Assembly: GCF_039941195.1 (NCBI RefSeq)
Contig: NZ_JBDVFA010000105.1
Span: forward strand, 1-64,000
Direction of reading: 5' to 3'
Length of the DNA: 64,000 bases
Origin: Aurantibacter_A sp039941195
GTDB lineage: Bacteria > Bacteroidota > Bacteroidia > Flavobacteriales > Flavobacteriaceae
The translations under genes and the position numbers were made by a program. Below, piece after piece: positions 35,300-44,413 of this stretch; the first letter of the stretch is position 1; each line of letters opens with the position of its first letter. The notes under the pieces were generated by a model. That model was given only the letters and a program-made list of their open reading frames with translations. It did not search any database and was not told the DNA's origin.

Positions 35300-37303
35300 A
35301 TGAGCGAAGAAGCTAAAAACGAAGGTCAAGAAAACGAAAAACCTCAGAGTGCCCAAAATAATGATAGTGCACCAATGAAGGATTATTCAGCCGATAGTAT
35401 TCAGGCCTTAGAAGGAATGGAGCATGTTCGTATGCGACCATCCATGTATATTGGTGACGTTGGCGTGCGAGGATTACACCATTTGGTTTACGAAGTAGTA
35501 GATAACTCTATTGATGAGGCAATGGGAGGCCATTGTGATACTATTAGTGTAACTATAAATGAAGATAATTCGGTAACTACGCAAGATAATGGTAGAGGTA
35601 TTCCTGTAGGGTTACATAAAAAAGAAGGTGTTTCTGCGCTGCAAGTTGTAATGACTAAGATTGGAGCAGGGGGTAAGTTTGATAAAGACTCTTATAAAGT
35701 TTCTGGTGGTTTGCATGGTGTTGGTGTTTCTTGTGTAAATGCCCTATCAAGCCATTTGAGAGCTACTGTTCATAAAGACGGAAAAATTTGGGAGCAAGAA
35801 TATGAAAGAGGTAAAGCGCTTTATCCAGTTAAAAGTATTGGTGAAACTGATATTCGAGGAACCATTGTTACTTTTAGTCCGGATACAACCATATTCAAGC
35901 AAACTATAGAATATAGTTACGAGACGCTTGCTAATCGTATGCGTGAACTTTCATTCTTAAATAAAGGTGTTACCATCAGTATAATGGACAAACGCCAAAA
36001 GGATAAAGAAAGTGAAACAGGTTATGTTGGCGAAACTTTTTATTCTGATGAAGGATTAAAAGAATTTGTTAAATTCTTAGATGGTACTCGTGAAGCATTG
36101 ATACAGAATGTTATTTCTATGGAAGGCGAGAAGAATGACATTCCTGTGGAAGTTGCGATGACCTATAATACTTCGTATACAGAGAATTTACATTCGTATG
36201 TAAACAATATTAATACGCATGAAGGAGGTACTCATTTATCTGGTTTTAGAAGAGGATTAACAAGTACTCTAAAAAAATATGCTGATACGTCTGGAATGCT
36301 CGATAAGTTGAAATTTGAGGTTCAAGGTGATGATTTTCGTGAAGGCTTAACAGCAATTGTTTCTGTAAAAGTTGCAGAGCCGCAATTTGAAGGTCAGACT
36401 AAAACAAAATTGGGTAACAGAGAAGTCTCTTCTGCTGTTAGTCAGGCTGTGTCAGAAATGTTGACAAACTATTTGGAGGAACATCCAGACGATGCCAAGA
36501 TAATAGTTCAAAAAGTAATTCTTGCTGCACAAGCAAGACATGCTGCAACCAAAGCTAGAGAAATGGTTCAGCGAAAAACGGTTATGAGTATTGGTGGTTT
36601 ACCTGGAAAACTATCAGATTGCTCAGATCAAGACCCAGTAAATTGTGAGGTATTCCTAGTAGAGGGAGATTCGGCAGGTGGAACGGCTAAACAAGGACGT
36701 GATAGATTTTTTCAAGCAATACTTCCATTACGTGGTAAAATATTGAATGTTGAAAAGGCGATGCCGCATCGTGTTTTTGATAACGAGGAAATCAAAAATA
36801 TTTATACCGCATTAGGTGTCTCTATTGGTACAGAAGATGATAGTAAAGCTTTAAATATAGAAAAGTTACGTTATCATAAAGTTGTAATTATGTGTGATGC
36901 CGATGTAGATGGTAGTCATATCGAAACATTGATATTAACCTTCTTCTTTAGATACATGCGAGAGTTAATAGATAGTGGTCATGTTTACATTGCTACTCCT
37001 CCTTTATATTTAGTTAAGAAAGGACAAAAAAAGCGATACGCTTGGAGTGATGAAGAACGCGATGAAATAGCAGATAGCTATAGTGGCGGAGTGAGTATAC
37101 AACGATATAAAGGTCTTGGTGAAATGAATGCGGAACAATTGTGGGATACTACAATGAATCCTGAATTTAGAACCTTACGTCAAATAACAATTGAGAATGC
37201 TACAGAAGCTGATCGAGTGTTCTCCATGTTAATGGGTGATGAGGTGCCGCCAAGAAGAGAGTTTATTGAGAAAAATGCGGTTTACGCGAATATTGATGTT
37301 TAA
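35300..37303 (+). CDS. gyrB: DNA gyrase subunit B
   Basis: ATPase subunit of gyrase that introduces negative supercoils. The GHKL ATPase domain shows VDNSIDEAMGG, DNGRGIPVG and GGLHGVGVSCVNALS. TOPRIM metal sites are EGDSAGGTAKQGRDR and CDADVDGSHI. C-terminal YKGLGEMNAEQLWDTTM completes the family pattern. The 25 residues before the conserved core are a polar, Glu/Asn-rich extension common in Bacteroidota. A -7-like TATATTTG at 35252-35259 is a likely promoter element. Two hairpins close the gene. Confidence 0.97.
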   Translation: MSEEAKNEGQENEKPQSAQNNDSAPMKDYSADSIQALEGMEHVRMRPSMYIGDVGVRGLHHLVYEVVDNSIDEAMGGHCDTISVTINEDNSVTTQDNGRGIPVGLHKKEGVSALQVVMTKIGAGGKFDKDSYKVSGGLHGVGVSCVNALSSHLRATVHKDGKIWEQEYERGKALYPVKSIGETDIRGTIVTFSPDTTIFKQTIEYSYETLANRMRELSFLNKGVTISIMDKRQKDKESETGYVGETFYSDEGLKEFVKFLDGTREALIQNVISMEGEKNDIPVEVAMTYNTSYTENLHSYVNNINTHEGGTHLSGFRRGLTSTLKKYADTSGMLDKLKFEVQGDDFREGLTAIVSVKVAEPQFEGQTKTKLGNREVSSAVSQAVSEMLTNYLEEHPDDAKIIVQKVILAAQARHAATKAREMVQRKTVMSIGGLPGKLSDCSDQDPVNCEVFLVEGDSAGGTAKQGRDRFFQAILPLRGKILNVEKAMPHRVFDNEEIKNIYTALGVSIGTEDDSKALNIEKLRYHKVVIMCDADVDGSHIETLILTFFFRYMRELIDSGHVYIATPPLYLVKKGQKKRYAWSDEERDEIADSYSGGVSIQRYKGLGEMNAEQLWDTTMNPEFRTLRQITIENATEADRVFSMLMGDEVPPRREFIEKNAVYANIDV

Positions 37304-37339
37304 ATTTTAATCGGTTGTAAATCAATTAAATTTATAAAA

Positions 37340-37368
37340 AAACCCAGCAGATTGCTGGGTTTTTCTTT
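37340..37368 (+). terminator. Intrinsic terminator after gyrB
   Basis: Stem AAACCCAGCA/TGCTGGGTTT (37340-37349 and 37353-37362) has a three-base loop and a T-rich tail. Confidence 0.9.
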
Positions 37369-37381
37369 GCACAAATCAAAG

Positions 37382-37419
37382 AACCCTAAACTTATGTAGC
37401 GTAAAGTTCAGGGTTTTTT
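37382..37419. terminator. Second hairpin between gyrB and the convergent lipoprotein gene
   Basis: AACCCTAAACT pairs with AGTTCAGGGTT (37382-37392 and 37405-37415) with one mismatch and a twelve-base loop, followed by a T run. It can back up gyrB termination and, on the minus strand, end the lipoprotein transcript. Confidence 0.65.
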
Positions 37420-37442
37420 AAATTGAGGTAAAAGGGGGTTCG

Positions 37443-37459
37443 AATTGTAGGTTACAATT
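37443..37459. repeat. Inverted repeat at the stop codon of lipoprotein copy A
   Basis: AATTGTA-GGT-TACAATT is a perfect 7-bp inverted repeat overlapping the stop codon. The same 17 bases occupy the same place relative to the stop of copy B (38260-38276). Confidence 0.8.
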
Positions 37460-37826
37460 ATTCTCTTATGGCTAATAAATTACCATCTGTATATTCTAAC
37501 ATGTCACCATCTAAAGTACCTACCATACTTACTTTGTTTTCAGGTAAATCTGTGCCAGGATATGTTATGGTATAAACACCATTATCTTCAGTCCATCTAA
37601 AATCAGTTTTATAGTCTAATACGTTGTTATTGTATTGTTGATATCTGCCAAGATAGGCATCATTAAAAGTCCATTCATGAGTGACATTTTCATTGCTTTT
37701 ATTTGCATTGGAAATAGTCTTATCATTCCATATTCCAATTATAGGATCATTGTTTTCTTCTATTTGAGAACAACTGGTTAATAAAAGAACTACTACTAGG
37801 GCGAAAAATGAGATTGTATTTTTCAT
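37458..37826 (-). CDS. Small lipocalin-like lipoprotein, duplicate copy A
   Basis: Function unknown. Lipoprotein signal ends LLTSC (C19). The mature domain NDPIIGIWNDKTIS...EWTFNDAYLGRYQQYNNN is a lipocalin-like small barrel, ending LLAIRE. It is a close paralogue of the next minus-strand gene: same length of 122 residues, shared segments such as YTITYPGTD and NKVSM, and conserved flanking DNA. The last two bases of the 3' inverted repeat at 37443-37459 are the first two (minus-strand 3' end) of the stop codon. Confidence 0.8.
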   Translation of the reverse strand: MKNTISFFALVVVLLLTSCSQIEENNDPIIGIWNDKTISNANKSNENVTHEWTFNDAYLGRYQQYNNNVLDYKTDFRWTEDNGVYTITYPGTDLPENKVSMVGTLDGDMLEYTDGNLLAIRE

Positions 37827-38191
37827 AATTTCAATATTTCAGGTTAGGGGACATTATTAAAACGAGCTCCGAAGTGCTATTATTAGTGCGTTTCGATGAG
37901 ATACACCCTGTTTAGTGATTCTTCGACGAACGAATATGTTTTTTAACAGGTGTGTAGTTTGTCGATCGGTATAATGACTGTTTTATCCGATGAAAAATTC
38001 GATGAAATACATATTGATTCTGAAGTCAACATTTCAATTGTGAATAGTAGATTTTTAGTAAATAAAAGAGGTAGAAAAAAGTATTCTAATTTTCAATTAA
38101 AAAATTGCATTGCATTAATGTAAAATTGTTAGAAGATGTGGTTTACTTCGTACGACAGATTATAAAATGTATTTCGATTATATTGAAAATT
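37827..38191. promoter_or_regulatory. Upstream region of lipoprotein copy A with ATCGA-type elements
   Basis: This gene-free stretch contains a 52-base block (37961-38012) that aligns without gaps to 38776-38827 upstream of copy B, 40 of 52 bases identical by hand. Read toward the genes, ATCGA-like half-sites recur at 12- and 25-base steps. The block starts about 135 bases before the start codon in copy A and 133 in copy B, which suggests a shared operator. No transcription start is identified. Confidence 0.5.
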
Positions 38192-38232
38192 AAAAACCCA
38201 GAGATTTTGTTTTTACAAAATCACTGGGTTTT
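38192..38232 (-). terminator. Terminator after lipoprotein copy B
   Basis: The outer stem AAAACCCAG/CTGGGTTTT and inner stem GATTTTG/CAAAATC are separated by one mismatch, and an A run on the left serves as T tract for the minus-strand transcript. Confidence 0.75.
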
Positions 38233-38259
38233 AACATTAGGGGGTAATCGAAGGTTTCG

Positions 38260-38276
38260 AATTGTAGGTTACAATT
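38260..38276. repeat. Inverted repeat at the stop codon of lipoprotein copy B
   Basis: Identical 17-base AATTGTA-GGT-TACAATT element, placed as at copy A and overlapping the stop codon by two bases. Confidence 0.8.
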
Positions 38277-38643
38277 ATTCTCTTATGGCTAGAAGACTAC
38301 CGTTTGTAAATTCTAACATATCTCCTTCAATAGAACCTGTCATACTAACCTTATTAGAAGGCATATCTGTTCCAGGGTATGTTATCGTATATACTCCGTC
38401 TTCTTCAGACCATTTAAAATCTGTTTTAAAATCTAATTTATTGTTGTTGTAACTTTGGTATCTTCCAAGATACGCATCGTTAAAAATCCATTCATGACTT
38501 TGAGTTTCGATACTTTTTTCAGCTTCAGAAAAACTCTTGTCGTTCCATATTCCAATGATTGGATCATTATTGTCTTCTATCCTAGTACAGTTAGCTGCAA
38601 AAATGATAGCTAAAATGGCTAAAAATGAATATAAACGTTTCAT
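38275..38643 (-). CDS. Small lipocalin-like lipoprotein, duplicate copy B
   Basis: Function unknown. Lipoprotein signal ends FAANC (C19), and the mature part repeats copy A: IEDNNDPIIGIWNDKSFSE, WIFNDAYLGRYQSYNNN, DGVYTITYPGTDMPSNKVSM, ending LLAIRE. The last stretch and 3' flank are almost identical to copy A at DNA level, while signal peptides differ more, consistent with a fairly recent tandem duplication. It is divergent from mdh. Confidence 0.8.
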   Translation of the reverse strand: MKRLYSFLAILAIIFAANCTRIEDNNDPIIGIWNDKSFSEAEKSIETQSHEWIFNDAYLGRYQSYNNNKLDFKTDFKWSEEDGVYTITYPGTDMPSNKVSMTGSIEGDMLEFTNGSLLAIRE

Positions 38644-38775
38644 AATAAGTAGGTTTCGGGTGTGACCTTTATTAAAACGTAATACATCTAATTATTATTC
38701 GCAAGATTCGATGTATGGTATCATTTTATCGTTTTCTTCGATGTAAGTCAGAGTTTTTTAACAAGAGTGCATTTT

Positions 38776-38827
38776 ATCGATCGTTGTAATGACAATTTTT
38801 ATCGATTAATGATTCGATAAAATACAT
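38776..38827 (-). promoter_or_regulatory. Conserved upstream block of lipoprotein copy B
   Basis: This 52-base block is the counterpart of 37961-38012 upstream of copy A. It contains ATCGATCG, ATCGAT and TTCGAT in conserved positions. It also lies about 70 bases before mdh on the other strand, so it could affect both genes. Confidence 0.45.
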
Positions 38828-38895
38828 GGTTGCTTTAAAATCAGTATTTTTGATATCCAAAAAATAGGAAAAATCACTTTAAAACATAAAAAAGT

Positions 38896-39822
38896 ATGAA
38901 AGTTACCGTAGTTGGCGCTGGTGCAGTTGGCGCAAGTTGTGCAGAGTATATTGCAATTAAGAACTTTGCTTCTGAAGTAGTCTTATTAGATATTAAAGAA
39001 GGTTATGCAGAAGGAAAAGCTATGGACCTTATGCAAACTGCTTCATTAAATGGTTTTGATACTAAAATTACAGGAACGACATCAGATTATTCTAAATCAG
39101 CGAATAGTGATATTGCGGTTATAACATCTGGAATTCCAAGAAAACCAGGAATGACTCGTGAAGAATTGATTGGCATTAATGCAGGAATCGTTAAAACGGT
39201 TTCGGAAAACCTAATTAAGCATTCACCAAATGTCATCCTTATAGTAGTTAGTAATCCTATGGATACAATGACTTACTTGGTGCATAAGACTACTGATCTG
39301 CCTAAGAACAGAATTATTGGTATGGGTGGAGCTTTAGATAGTGCGCGTTTTAAATATCGTTTAGCAGAGGCTTTAGAGTCACCAATATCTGATGTTGATG
39401 GAATGGTAATTGGTGGTCATAGTGATAAAGGAATGGTGCCATTAACATCTCATGCAACAAGAAATAGTGTAAAAGTTTCTGAGTTTTTATCAGAAGAGCG
39501 CTTAACGCAAGTTGCTGAAGATACTAAGGTGGGTGGGGCTACACTAACAGGTCTTTTAGGAACTAGTGCTTGGTATGCTCCAGGTGCAGCTGTTTCAGGA
39601 TTAGTTCAAGCTATTGCTTGCGACCAGAAAAAAATGTTTCCTTGTTCAACTTATTTAGAAGGTGAATACGGATTAAATGATCTTTGCATTGGAGTGCCTG
39701 TTATTTTAGGTAAAAATGGTATCGAACAAATCGTAGATATTCCATTAACAGAAGCAGAAAAGGCTAAAATGCAAGAAAGTGCGGCTGGTGTTTCTAAGAC
39801 AAATGGTCTTTTAGAACTCTAG
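38896..39822 (+). CDS. mdh: Malate dehydrogenase
   Basis: Cytoplasmic NAD-dependent enzyme of the TCA cycle, LDH-like MDH type. NAD loop GAGAVGASCAEY, the substrate loop RKPGMTR with Arg residues specific for malate, VSNPMDTMTYL with a catalytic Asp and the GGHSDKGMVPL segment with the catalytic His are visible. At 308 residues it is standard. A TATTTTTG -7-like element lies at 38845-38852. A hairpin terminator follows. Confidence 0.96.
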   Translation: MKVTVVGAGAVGASCAEYIAIKNFASEVVLLDIKEGYAEGKAMDLMQTASLNGFDTKITGTTSDYSKSANSDIAVITSGIPRKPGMTREELIGINAGIVKTVSENLIKHSPNVILIVVSNPMDTMTYLVHKTTDLPKNRIIGMGGALDSARFKYRLAEALESPISDVDGMVIGGHSDKGMVPLTSHATRNSVKVSEFLSEERLTQVAEDTKVGGATLTGLLGTSAWYAPGAAVSGLVQAIACDQKKMFPCSTYLEGEYGLNDLCIGVPVILGKNGIEQIVDIPLTEAEKAKMQESAAGVSKTNGLLEL

Positions 39823-39848
39823 TAAATACAGAACAAATACATCATAAT

Positions 39849-39881
39849 AGGGCGTATCGGACAAAAGGTACGCCCTTTTGC
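39849..39881 (+). terminator. Intrinsic terminator after mdh
   Basis: Stem AGGGCGTA/TACGCCCT (39849-39856 and 39869-39876) has a twelve-base loop and a T-rich tail. Confidence 0.85.
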
Positions 39882-39904
39882 TTTGCTAATATCTTATAAT
39901 AAAG

Positions 39905-39936
39905 TTGTCTAATCCTTAAGTAAAAGCATATATTTG
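39905..39936 (+). promoter_or_regulatory. Bacteroidota housekeeping promoter for secDF
   Basis: TTG at 39905-39907 precedes TATATTTG at 39929-39936 by 21 bases; both elements match the Bacteroidota consensus and lie 40 bases before the start codon. Confidence 0.72.
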
Positions 39937-39975
39937 CAGGCTGTAAGGAAAAAAATCAATTAATTTAGTTAAATA

Positions 39976-42954
39976 ATGCAAAATAAAGGACTTATAAAGC
40001 TTTTTGCTTTCTTGTTCGGGTTAGTTAGTATTTACCAACTATCCTTTACGTTTGTTACAAACAAAGTTGAAAAAGAGGCAAATGTTTTTGCCAATAGTCG
40101 CATCTCAGAAAGCGAAGATGATTATATCAACAAAAGAGAAGATCTTGAAGTTCGTTATCTAGATTCTATCGGAGATGTTTCAGTTTTTGGCTATACAGAT
40201 TATAATGATGCCAAGAAAAAAGAACTTAATAAAGGACTTGACCTTAAGGGTGGAATTAACGTAACACTTCAGATTTCGGTTAAGGATATATTAAAAGGAC
40301 TTGCCAACAATACTAAGAATCCAGTTTTTAATAAGGCTTTAGCTGATGCTGATTTAGCATCAAAAAGTAGTGACGACACTTATCTCGATTTATTTTTTGA
40401 TGCTTGGGATAACATTAAAGGAGATTCAAAATTAGCTTCACCAGATATCTTTTTTACAAAGGGTCTTAGTGAGGAGATTGGAAGTATGGACGATGCTACT
40501 GATGATTCTGTAAAAAGAATCTTAAGAACAAAAGTAGATGAATCTGTAGAATCAGCTTTTGAAGTACTACGTGAGCGTATTGATGGGTTTGGTGTTACAC
40601 AACCAAATATTCAACGTGAGGGTAATTCAGGGCGTATTTTAGTTGAACTTCCCGGAGCAAGAGATATAGCAAGAGCACAAGACCTTTTGTCAAGTACGGC
40701 ACAATTAGAGTTTTGGGAAACTTACGAAACAGGTAATCAGAATATTCTAAAGTTCTTCTACGATGCTAACATGAAGCTAAAGGATATTTTGGAGCCTACA
40801 GTACAAGAAGAAGAAACAATAACAAAAGCAGAATCTGAAATTGATTCACTTTTATCAGATGTAGCTCAAGATTCATTGGATTTAGCAAATGAGTTTAATC
40901 CTCTTTTAAGCAAATTTGAGCCGGCTCCTTTAGGTTATGCAGTTGGTTCTGCTGCAGTAAAAGATACAGCAGAAGTAGGATCTTATTTAAGAATGCCTGA
41001 AGTAAGAAGGTTGTTACCTAATGAAATTCAGTTTACAAAATTTTTCTGGGAGCGTCCAGCTGATGAAAATGCAGAGCGTGTACGTCTTTTTGCTGTAAAG
41101 GCAAGTAGAGATGGTGTGCCAAGAATGAGTGGTGATGTAGTGTCAGATGCTAGTGATATTTTTGATGAATATAATAAGCCTGCCATTAGCGTAAATATGA
41201 ACGTTAGAGGAGCCAAGGAATGGGAGAAGCTAACTGGTGATGCATTCAATAACCAAACCGGTATTGCAATAGTTTTAGATAATAAAGTTTATACGGCACC
41301 TGGTGTTTCTTCAGGACCTATTTCAGGTGGAAGTACACGTATTACTGGTCCTAATTTTACAATTACTGAAACAAAAGATATCGCTAACGTTTTACGGGCT
41401 GGTAAACTTCCCGCTTCTGCTGAAATCATTCAATCAGAGATTGTTGGTCCTTCTTTAGGTCAAGAAGCAATTAATAGTGGCTTTATGTCTTTTATGATTG
41501 CCATGTTAATTGTATTAATATGGATGGTATTCTATTATGGTAAAGCAGGAATTTTTGCAGATATAGCGTTGCTTTTCAATATTTTATTAATATTTGGAGT
41601 GTTAACTAGCTTAGGTGCAGTCTTAACCTTACCAGGTATTGCGGGTATTGTATTAACCATAGGTATGTCAGTTGATGCGAACGTACTTATTTTTGAGCGG
41701 ATTAAAGAAGAATTAGATAAAGGTAAGGGTAAGCGTGAAGCAGTTCAAGATGGTTTTAGTAACGCCTTGTCTTCAATCTTAGATGCGAATATTACGACTG
41801 GTCTAACAGCAATTATCTTATTTGTTTTTGGAACAGGACCTATTAAAGGTTTCGCAACTACCCTATTAATCGGTATTCTAACTTCATTATTTACAGCAAT
41901 ATTTATTACAAGATTACTTGTAGATTGGTATTTAAGTGGTAGAGAAAGAAGATTAGATTTCAGTACAGGTTTAACAAAGAATTTGTTTAAGAATATTAAA
42001 ATTGATTTCTTATCTAAACGAAAAATAGCATATATCTTTTCAGCTGTTCTAGTGGGGATTGGAATATTCTCATTGGCGACAAAAGGTTTGCAACAAGGTG
42101 TAGATTTTATTGGTGGACGTTCATATCAAATACGTTTCGAAAAAGTTGTGAACCCTTCTGAAATTGCTTCAGAACTAAATACTGTGTTTGGTAGTGGTAC
42201 AATGGTGAAAACCTTTGGAGAAGCAAATCAAATAAAAGTTACAACACCATATAAAGTGGATGTTGAAGGTATTGAGGTTGATAATGAGATTCAGAATAAA
42301 TTATTCACTTCTTTACAAAAGTATTTACCAGACGGCATGTCATATGATAGCTTTGTTCTTGGAGCAGAAGGTAAAGCAATCGGAATTATGCAATCTATGA
42401 AAGTAGGTCCTACTATTGCAGATGATATTAAAAAGAATGCATTCTTGGCGATAATTGGATCTTTGGCAGTTGTCTTTTTATACATCTTATTTAGGTTTAG
42501 AAAATGGCAATTTTCATTAGGAGCAGTAGTTGCAGTTTTCCATGATGTTATGATTGTACTAGGAGTTTTCTCCATTTTTGGAAAGATTATGCCATTTAAC
42601 ATGGAAATTGATCAAGCCTTCATTGCTGCAATCTTAACGGTAATTGGTTATTCATTAAATGATACCGTTGTAGTATTTGACCGTATTCGTGAGATTGTTG
42701 ATGAGAAAGGATGGAAAGGTGGTTCAAATATTAATCTAGCATTAAATAGCACTTTAAGTCGTACATTAAATACTTCTTTAACTACTTTAGTAGTGTTATT
42801 AGCAATTTTCACATTCGGTGGTGAATCTTTAAGAGGATTTATGTTTGCAATGATTATAGGTGTTGTTATTGGTACTTATTCTTCTGTGTTTATCGCAACA
42901 CCAACTATGTTTGATACGTTAAAGAAGAAGATTCAGGACGGTAGTCAACAATAA
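39976..42954 (+). CDS. secDF: Fused protein-export translocase subunit SecDF
   Basis: Inner-membrane Sec accessory protein that uses proton-motive force to complete protein export. The SecD half has DLKGGINVTLQ, the large periplasmic P1 domain with ERIDGFGVTQPNIQREG and the membrane segments with TLPGIAGIVLTIGMSVDANVLIFERIKEE. The SecF half begins near LFKNIKIDFL and includes GVDFIGGRSYQ and IGYSLNDTVVVFDRIRE. The fusion of 992 residues is usual in Bacteroidota. It has its own promoter and terminator. Confidence 0.97.
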   Translation: MQNKGLIKLFAFLFGLVSIYQLSFTFVTNKVEKEANVFANSRISESEDDYINKREDLEVRYLDSIGDVSVFGYTDYNDAKKKELNKGLDLKGGINVTLQISVKDILKGLANNTKNPVFNKALADADLASKSSDDTYLDLFFDAWDNIKGDSKLASPDIFFTKGLSEEIGSMDDATDDSVKRILRTKVDESVESAFEVLRERIDGFGVTQPNIQREGNSGRILVELPGARDIARAQDLLSSTAQLEFWETYETGNQNILKFFYDANMKLKDILEPTVQEEETITKAESEIDSLLSDVAQDSLDLANEFNPLLSKFEPAPLGYAVGSAAVKDTAEVGSYLRMPEVRRLLPNEIQFTKFFWERPADENAERVRLFAVKASRDGVPRMSGDVVSDASDIFDEYNKPAISVNMNVRGAKEWEKLTGDAFNNQTGIAIVLDNKVYTAPGVSSGPISGGSTRITGPNFTITETKDIANVLRAGKLPASAEIIQSEIVGPSLGQEAINSGFMSFMIAMLIVLIWMVFYYGKAGIFADIALLFNILLIFGVLTSLGAVLTLPGIAGIVLTIGMSVDANVLIFERIKEELDKGKGKREAVQDGFSNALSSILDANITTGLTAIILFVFGTGPIKGFATTLLIGILTSLFTAIFITRLLVDWYLSGRERRLDFSTGLTKNLFKNIKIDFLSKRKIAYIFSAVLVGIGIFSLATKGLQQGVDFIGGRSYQIRFEKVVNPSEIASELNTVFGSGTMVKTFGEANQIKVTTPYKVDVEGIEVDNEIQNKLFTSLQKYLPDGMSYDSFVLGAEGKAIGIMQSMKVGPTIADDIKKNAFLAIIGSLAVVFLYILFRFRKWQFSLGAVVAVFHDVMIVLGVFSIFGKIMPFNMEIDQAFIAAILTVIGYSLNDTVVVFDRIREIVDEKGWKGGSNINLALNSTLSRTLNTSLTTLVVLLAIFTFGGESLRGFMFAMIIGVVIGTYSSVFIATPTMFDTLKKKIQDGSQQ

Positions 42955-42971
42955 ATAATAGAATTAAAATA

Positions 42972-43000
42972 AAAAAAGCCACTATTTAGTGGCTTTTTTT
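42972..43000. terminator. Bidirectional terminator overlapping the convergent gene
   Basis: Stem AAAAAGCCACT/AGTGGCTTTTT (42973-42983 and 42988-42998) has an ATTT loop and A and T runs on both sides. The stop codon of the minus-strand ABC gene (42982-42984) lies inside it, so the hairpin covers the coding end. Confidence 0.9.
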
Positions 43001-44229
43001 ATGCTTCCAATTGAACCTTGATCCGTTTTTTTTAATTCATAGATATAGTTTGGATTTAAATCAGGTTCCGTACGATGGGAAACGAAAATTATTGCGGTTT
43101 CACTTTCATTAGAAAATTTGTTCACCAAACGAACAAATAGTGATGCACTTTCATCATCTAAACCAGCAGTGGGTTCATCAAAAATTAAAAGCACAGGGTG
43201 TTTTATCATTGCTCTTGCACACATTATTAATCGCTTCTGCCCCATACTAAGGTCATGAAAAAGTTTTGTTCTTAAGTCCCACATGTTAATTAATTGCAAC
43301 CAAGCCTTGGCCGTTCTTAATTGTATTTCTGTTGGTGTAGTATAAAGCCCAATAGAATCGTTTAGGCCACTTATTATCATGTTTTCAACGGAATGGTAAC
43401 CTGTAAACTTATCAGTCATAGAAGGGGTGAAGTATCCAATTTTCTTTTTAATATCCCATACACTTTCACCACTTCCTTTTTTAGTTCCAAATATGAATAA
43501 TTCTTGACCATAACCTTTAGGGTTCTCACCGGTAATCATTGAAAGTATAGTCGTTTTACCAGTACCATTATTGCCTTTAAGTTCCCAGAAATCTCCTTTT
43601 CGTATTATTAGATTAATATTCTTTAAAACAGGTTTGTCTAAGTAGGAAACGTTGACACCTTTTAATTCAATTAATATATTATTGGTATATACTAATTTTT
43701 CTATCGGTGATGGAATGGTACCTGAGTATCTATACTTAGCTTTGCTTTCTTTGGTGTTAAAAGAATTAAGTACTATTATTTCTTCTTTATTTAGTTTGAA
43801 ATAAGAATCAATAAAAGGTAGAATATCTGACTTTCTACTAATTATTTGAATTAATAATACAGTATCGCTAATTTGTTTTAGCTTTTCTTTTAAGTTAGCC
43901 TGTGATGTTACATCGAGATTGTCAAAAGGATTGTCTAGTATTATATAATCTGGTTTATTCTTTAGAATATGAGCAAGCAAAGCTTTTTTTTGTTCCCCAC
44001 TAGACATTGTTTTTAAAGCTTGTATAGCTGTGTCGGTAATAACTTTATTTCCATGTCGATCTTCAAGGTCAATAAATTTTGCCAAAGCAATTTTTGAAAA
44101 TAACACACCATTTAAATTCTTTAATCTTTCAAAACCTTTTGGTGGATTCCGATTTAAAATTGATGTGATAAAATGACCTTTGTTAGAATTGTTATCTATA
44201 AATAGAGCCCAGTGATTTTTGTTGTTCAT
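42982..44229 (-). CDS. Tandem-domain ABC ATPase with a degenerate N-terminal domain (ModF-like)
   Basis: Soluble protein with two ABC ATPase domains and no membrane part. The N-terminal domain (1-180) retains the signature-like MSSGEQKKALLAHIL but lacks a Walker A loop (NNSNKGHF occupies its place), and its Walker B reads YIILDNPFDNLD, with Asn in place of the catalytic Glu. The C-terminal domain is complete: GNNGTGKTT, LSMGQKRLIMCARAM, LLIFDEPTAGLD and VSHR. ModF/PhrA-type proteins have this layout; their role is debated. It is convergent with secDF and divergent from the transhydrogenase genes. Confidence 0.8.
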   Translation of the reverse strand: MNNKNHWALFIDNNSNKGHFITSILNRNPPKGFERLKNLNGVLFSKIALAKFIDLEDRHGNKVITDTAIQALKTMSSGEQKKALLAHILKNKPDYIILDNPFDNLDVTSQANLKEKLKQISDTVLLIQIISRKSDILPFIDSYFKLNKEEIIVLNSFNTKESKAKYRYSGTIPSPIEKLVYTNNILIELKGVNVSYLDKPVLKNINLIIRKGDFWELKGNNGTGKTTILSMITGENPKGYGQELFIFGTKKGSGESVWDIKKKIGYFTPSMTDKFTGYHSVENMIISGLNDSIGLYTTPTEIQLRTAKAWLQLINMWDLRTKLFHDLSMGQKRLIMCARAMIKHPVLLIFDEPTAGLDDESASLFVRLVNKFSNESETAIIFVSHRTEPDLNPNYIYELKKTDQGSIGSIKKATK

Positions 44230-44413
44230 TTTAGCTTTTGGTAAGGTAATTTGTATTCGAAGTATCGCTAGTTTCTTTTCAAATTTAATTCAAATTAATC
44301 AAGCTAAAATTATATCACAAAAAATAAGGTATACGATTAATATATTACAGGATATTCAATTGTTGGCTCATAAAGTTTAGGTTATTTTGTTTTTGCTCAA
44401 AAAAAATAACAAT

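Noticed and set aside
38105..38452. 115-codon plus-strand frame over lipoprotein copy B
   Set aside because: It is antisense to a well-supported lipoprotein and crosses its terminator, with no signal or family match.
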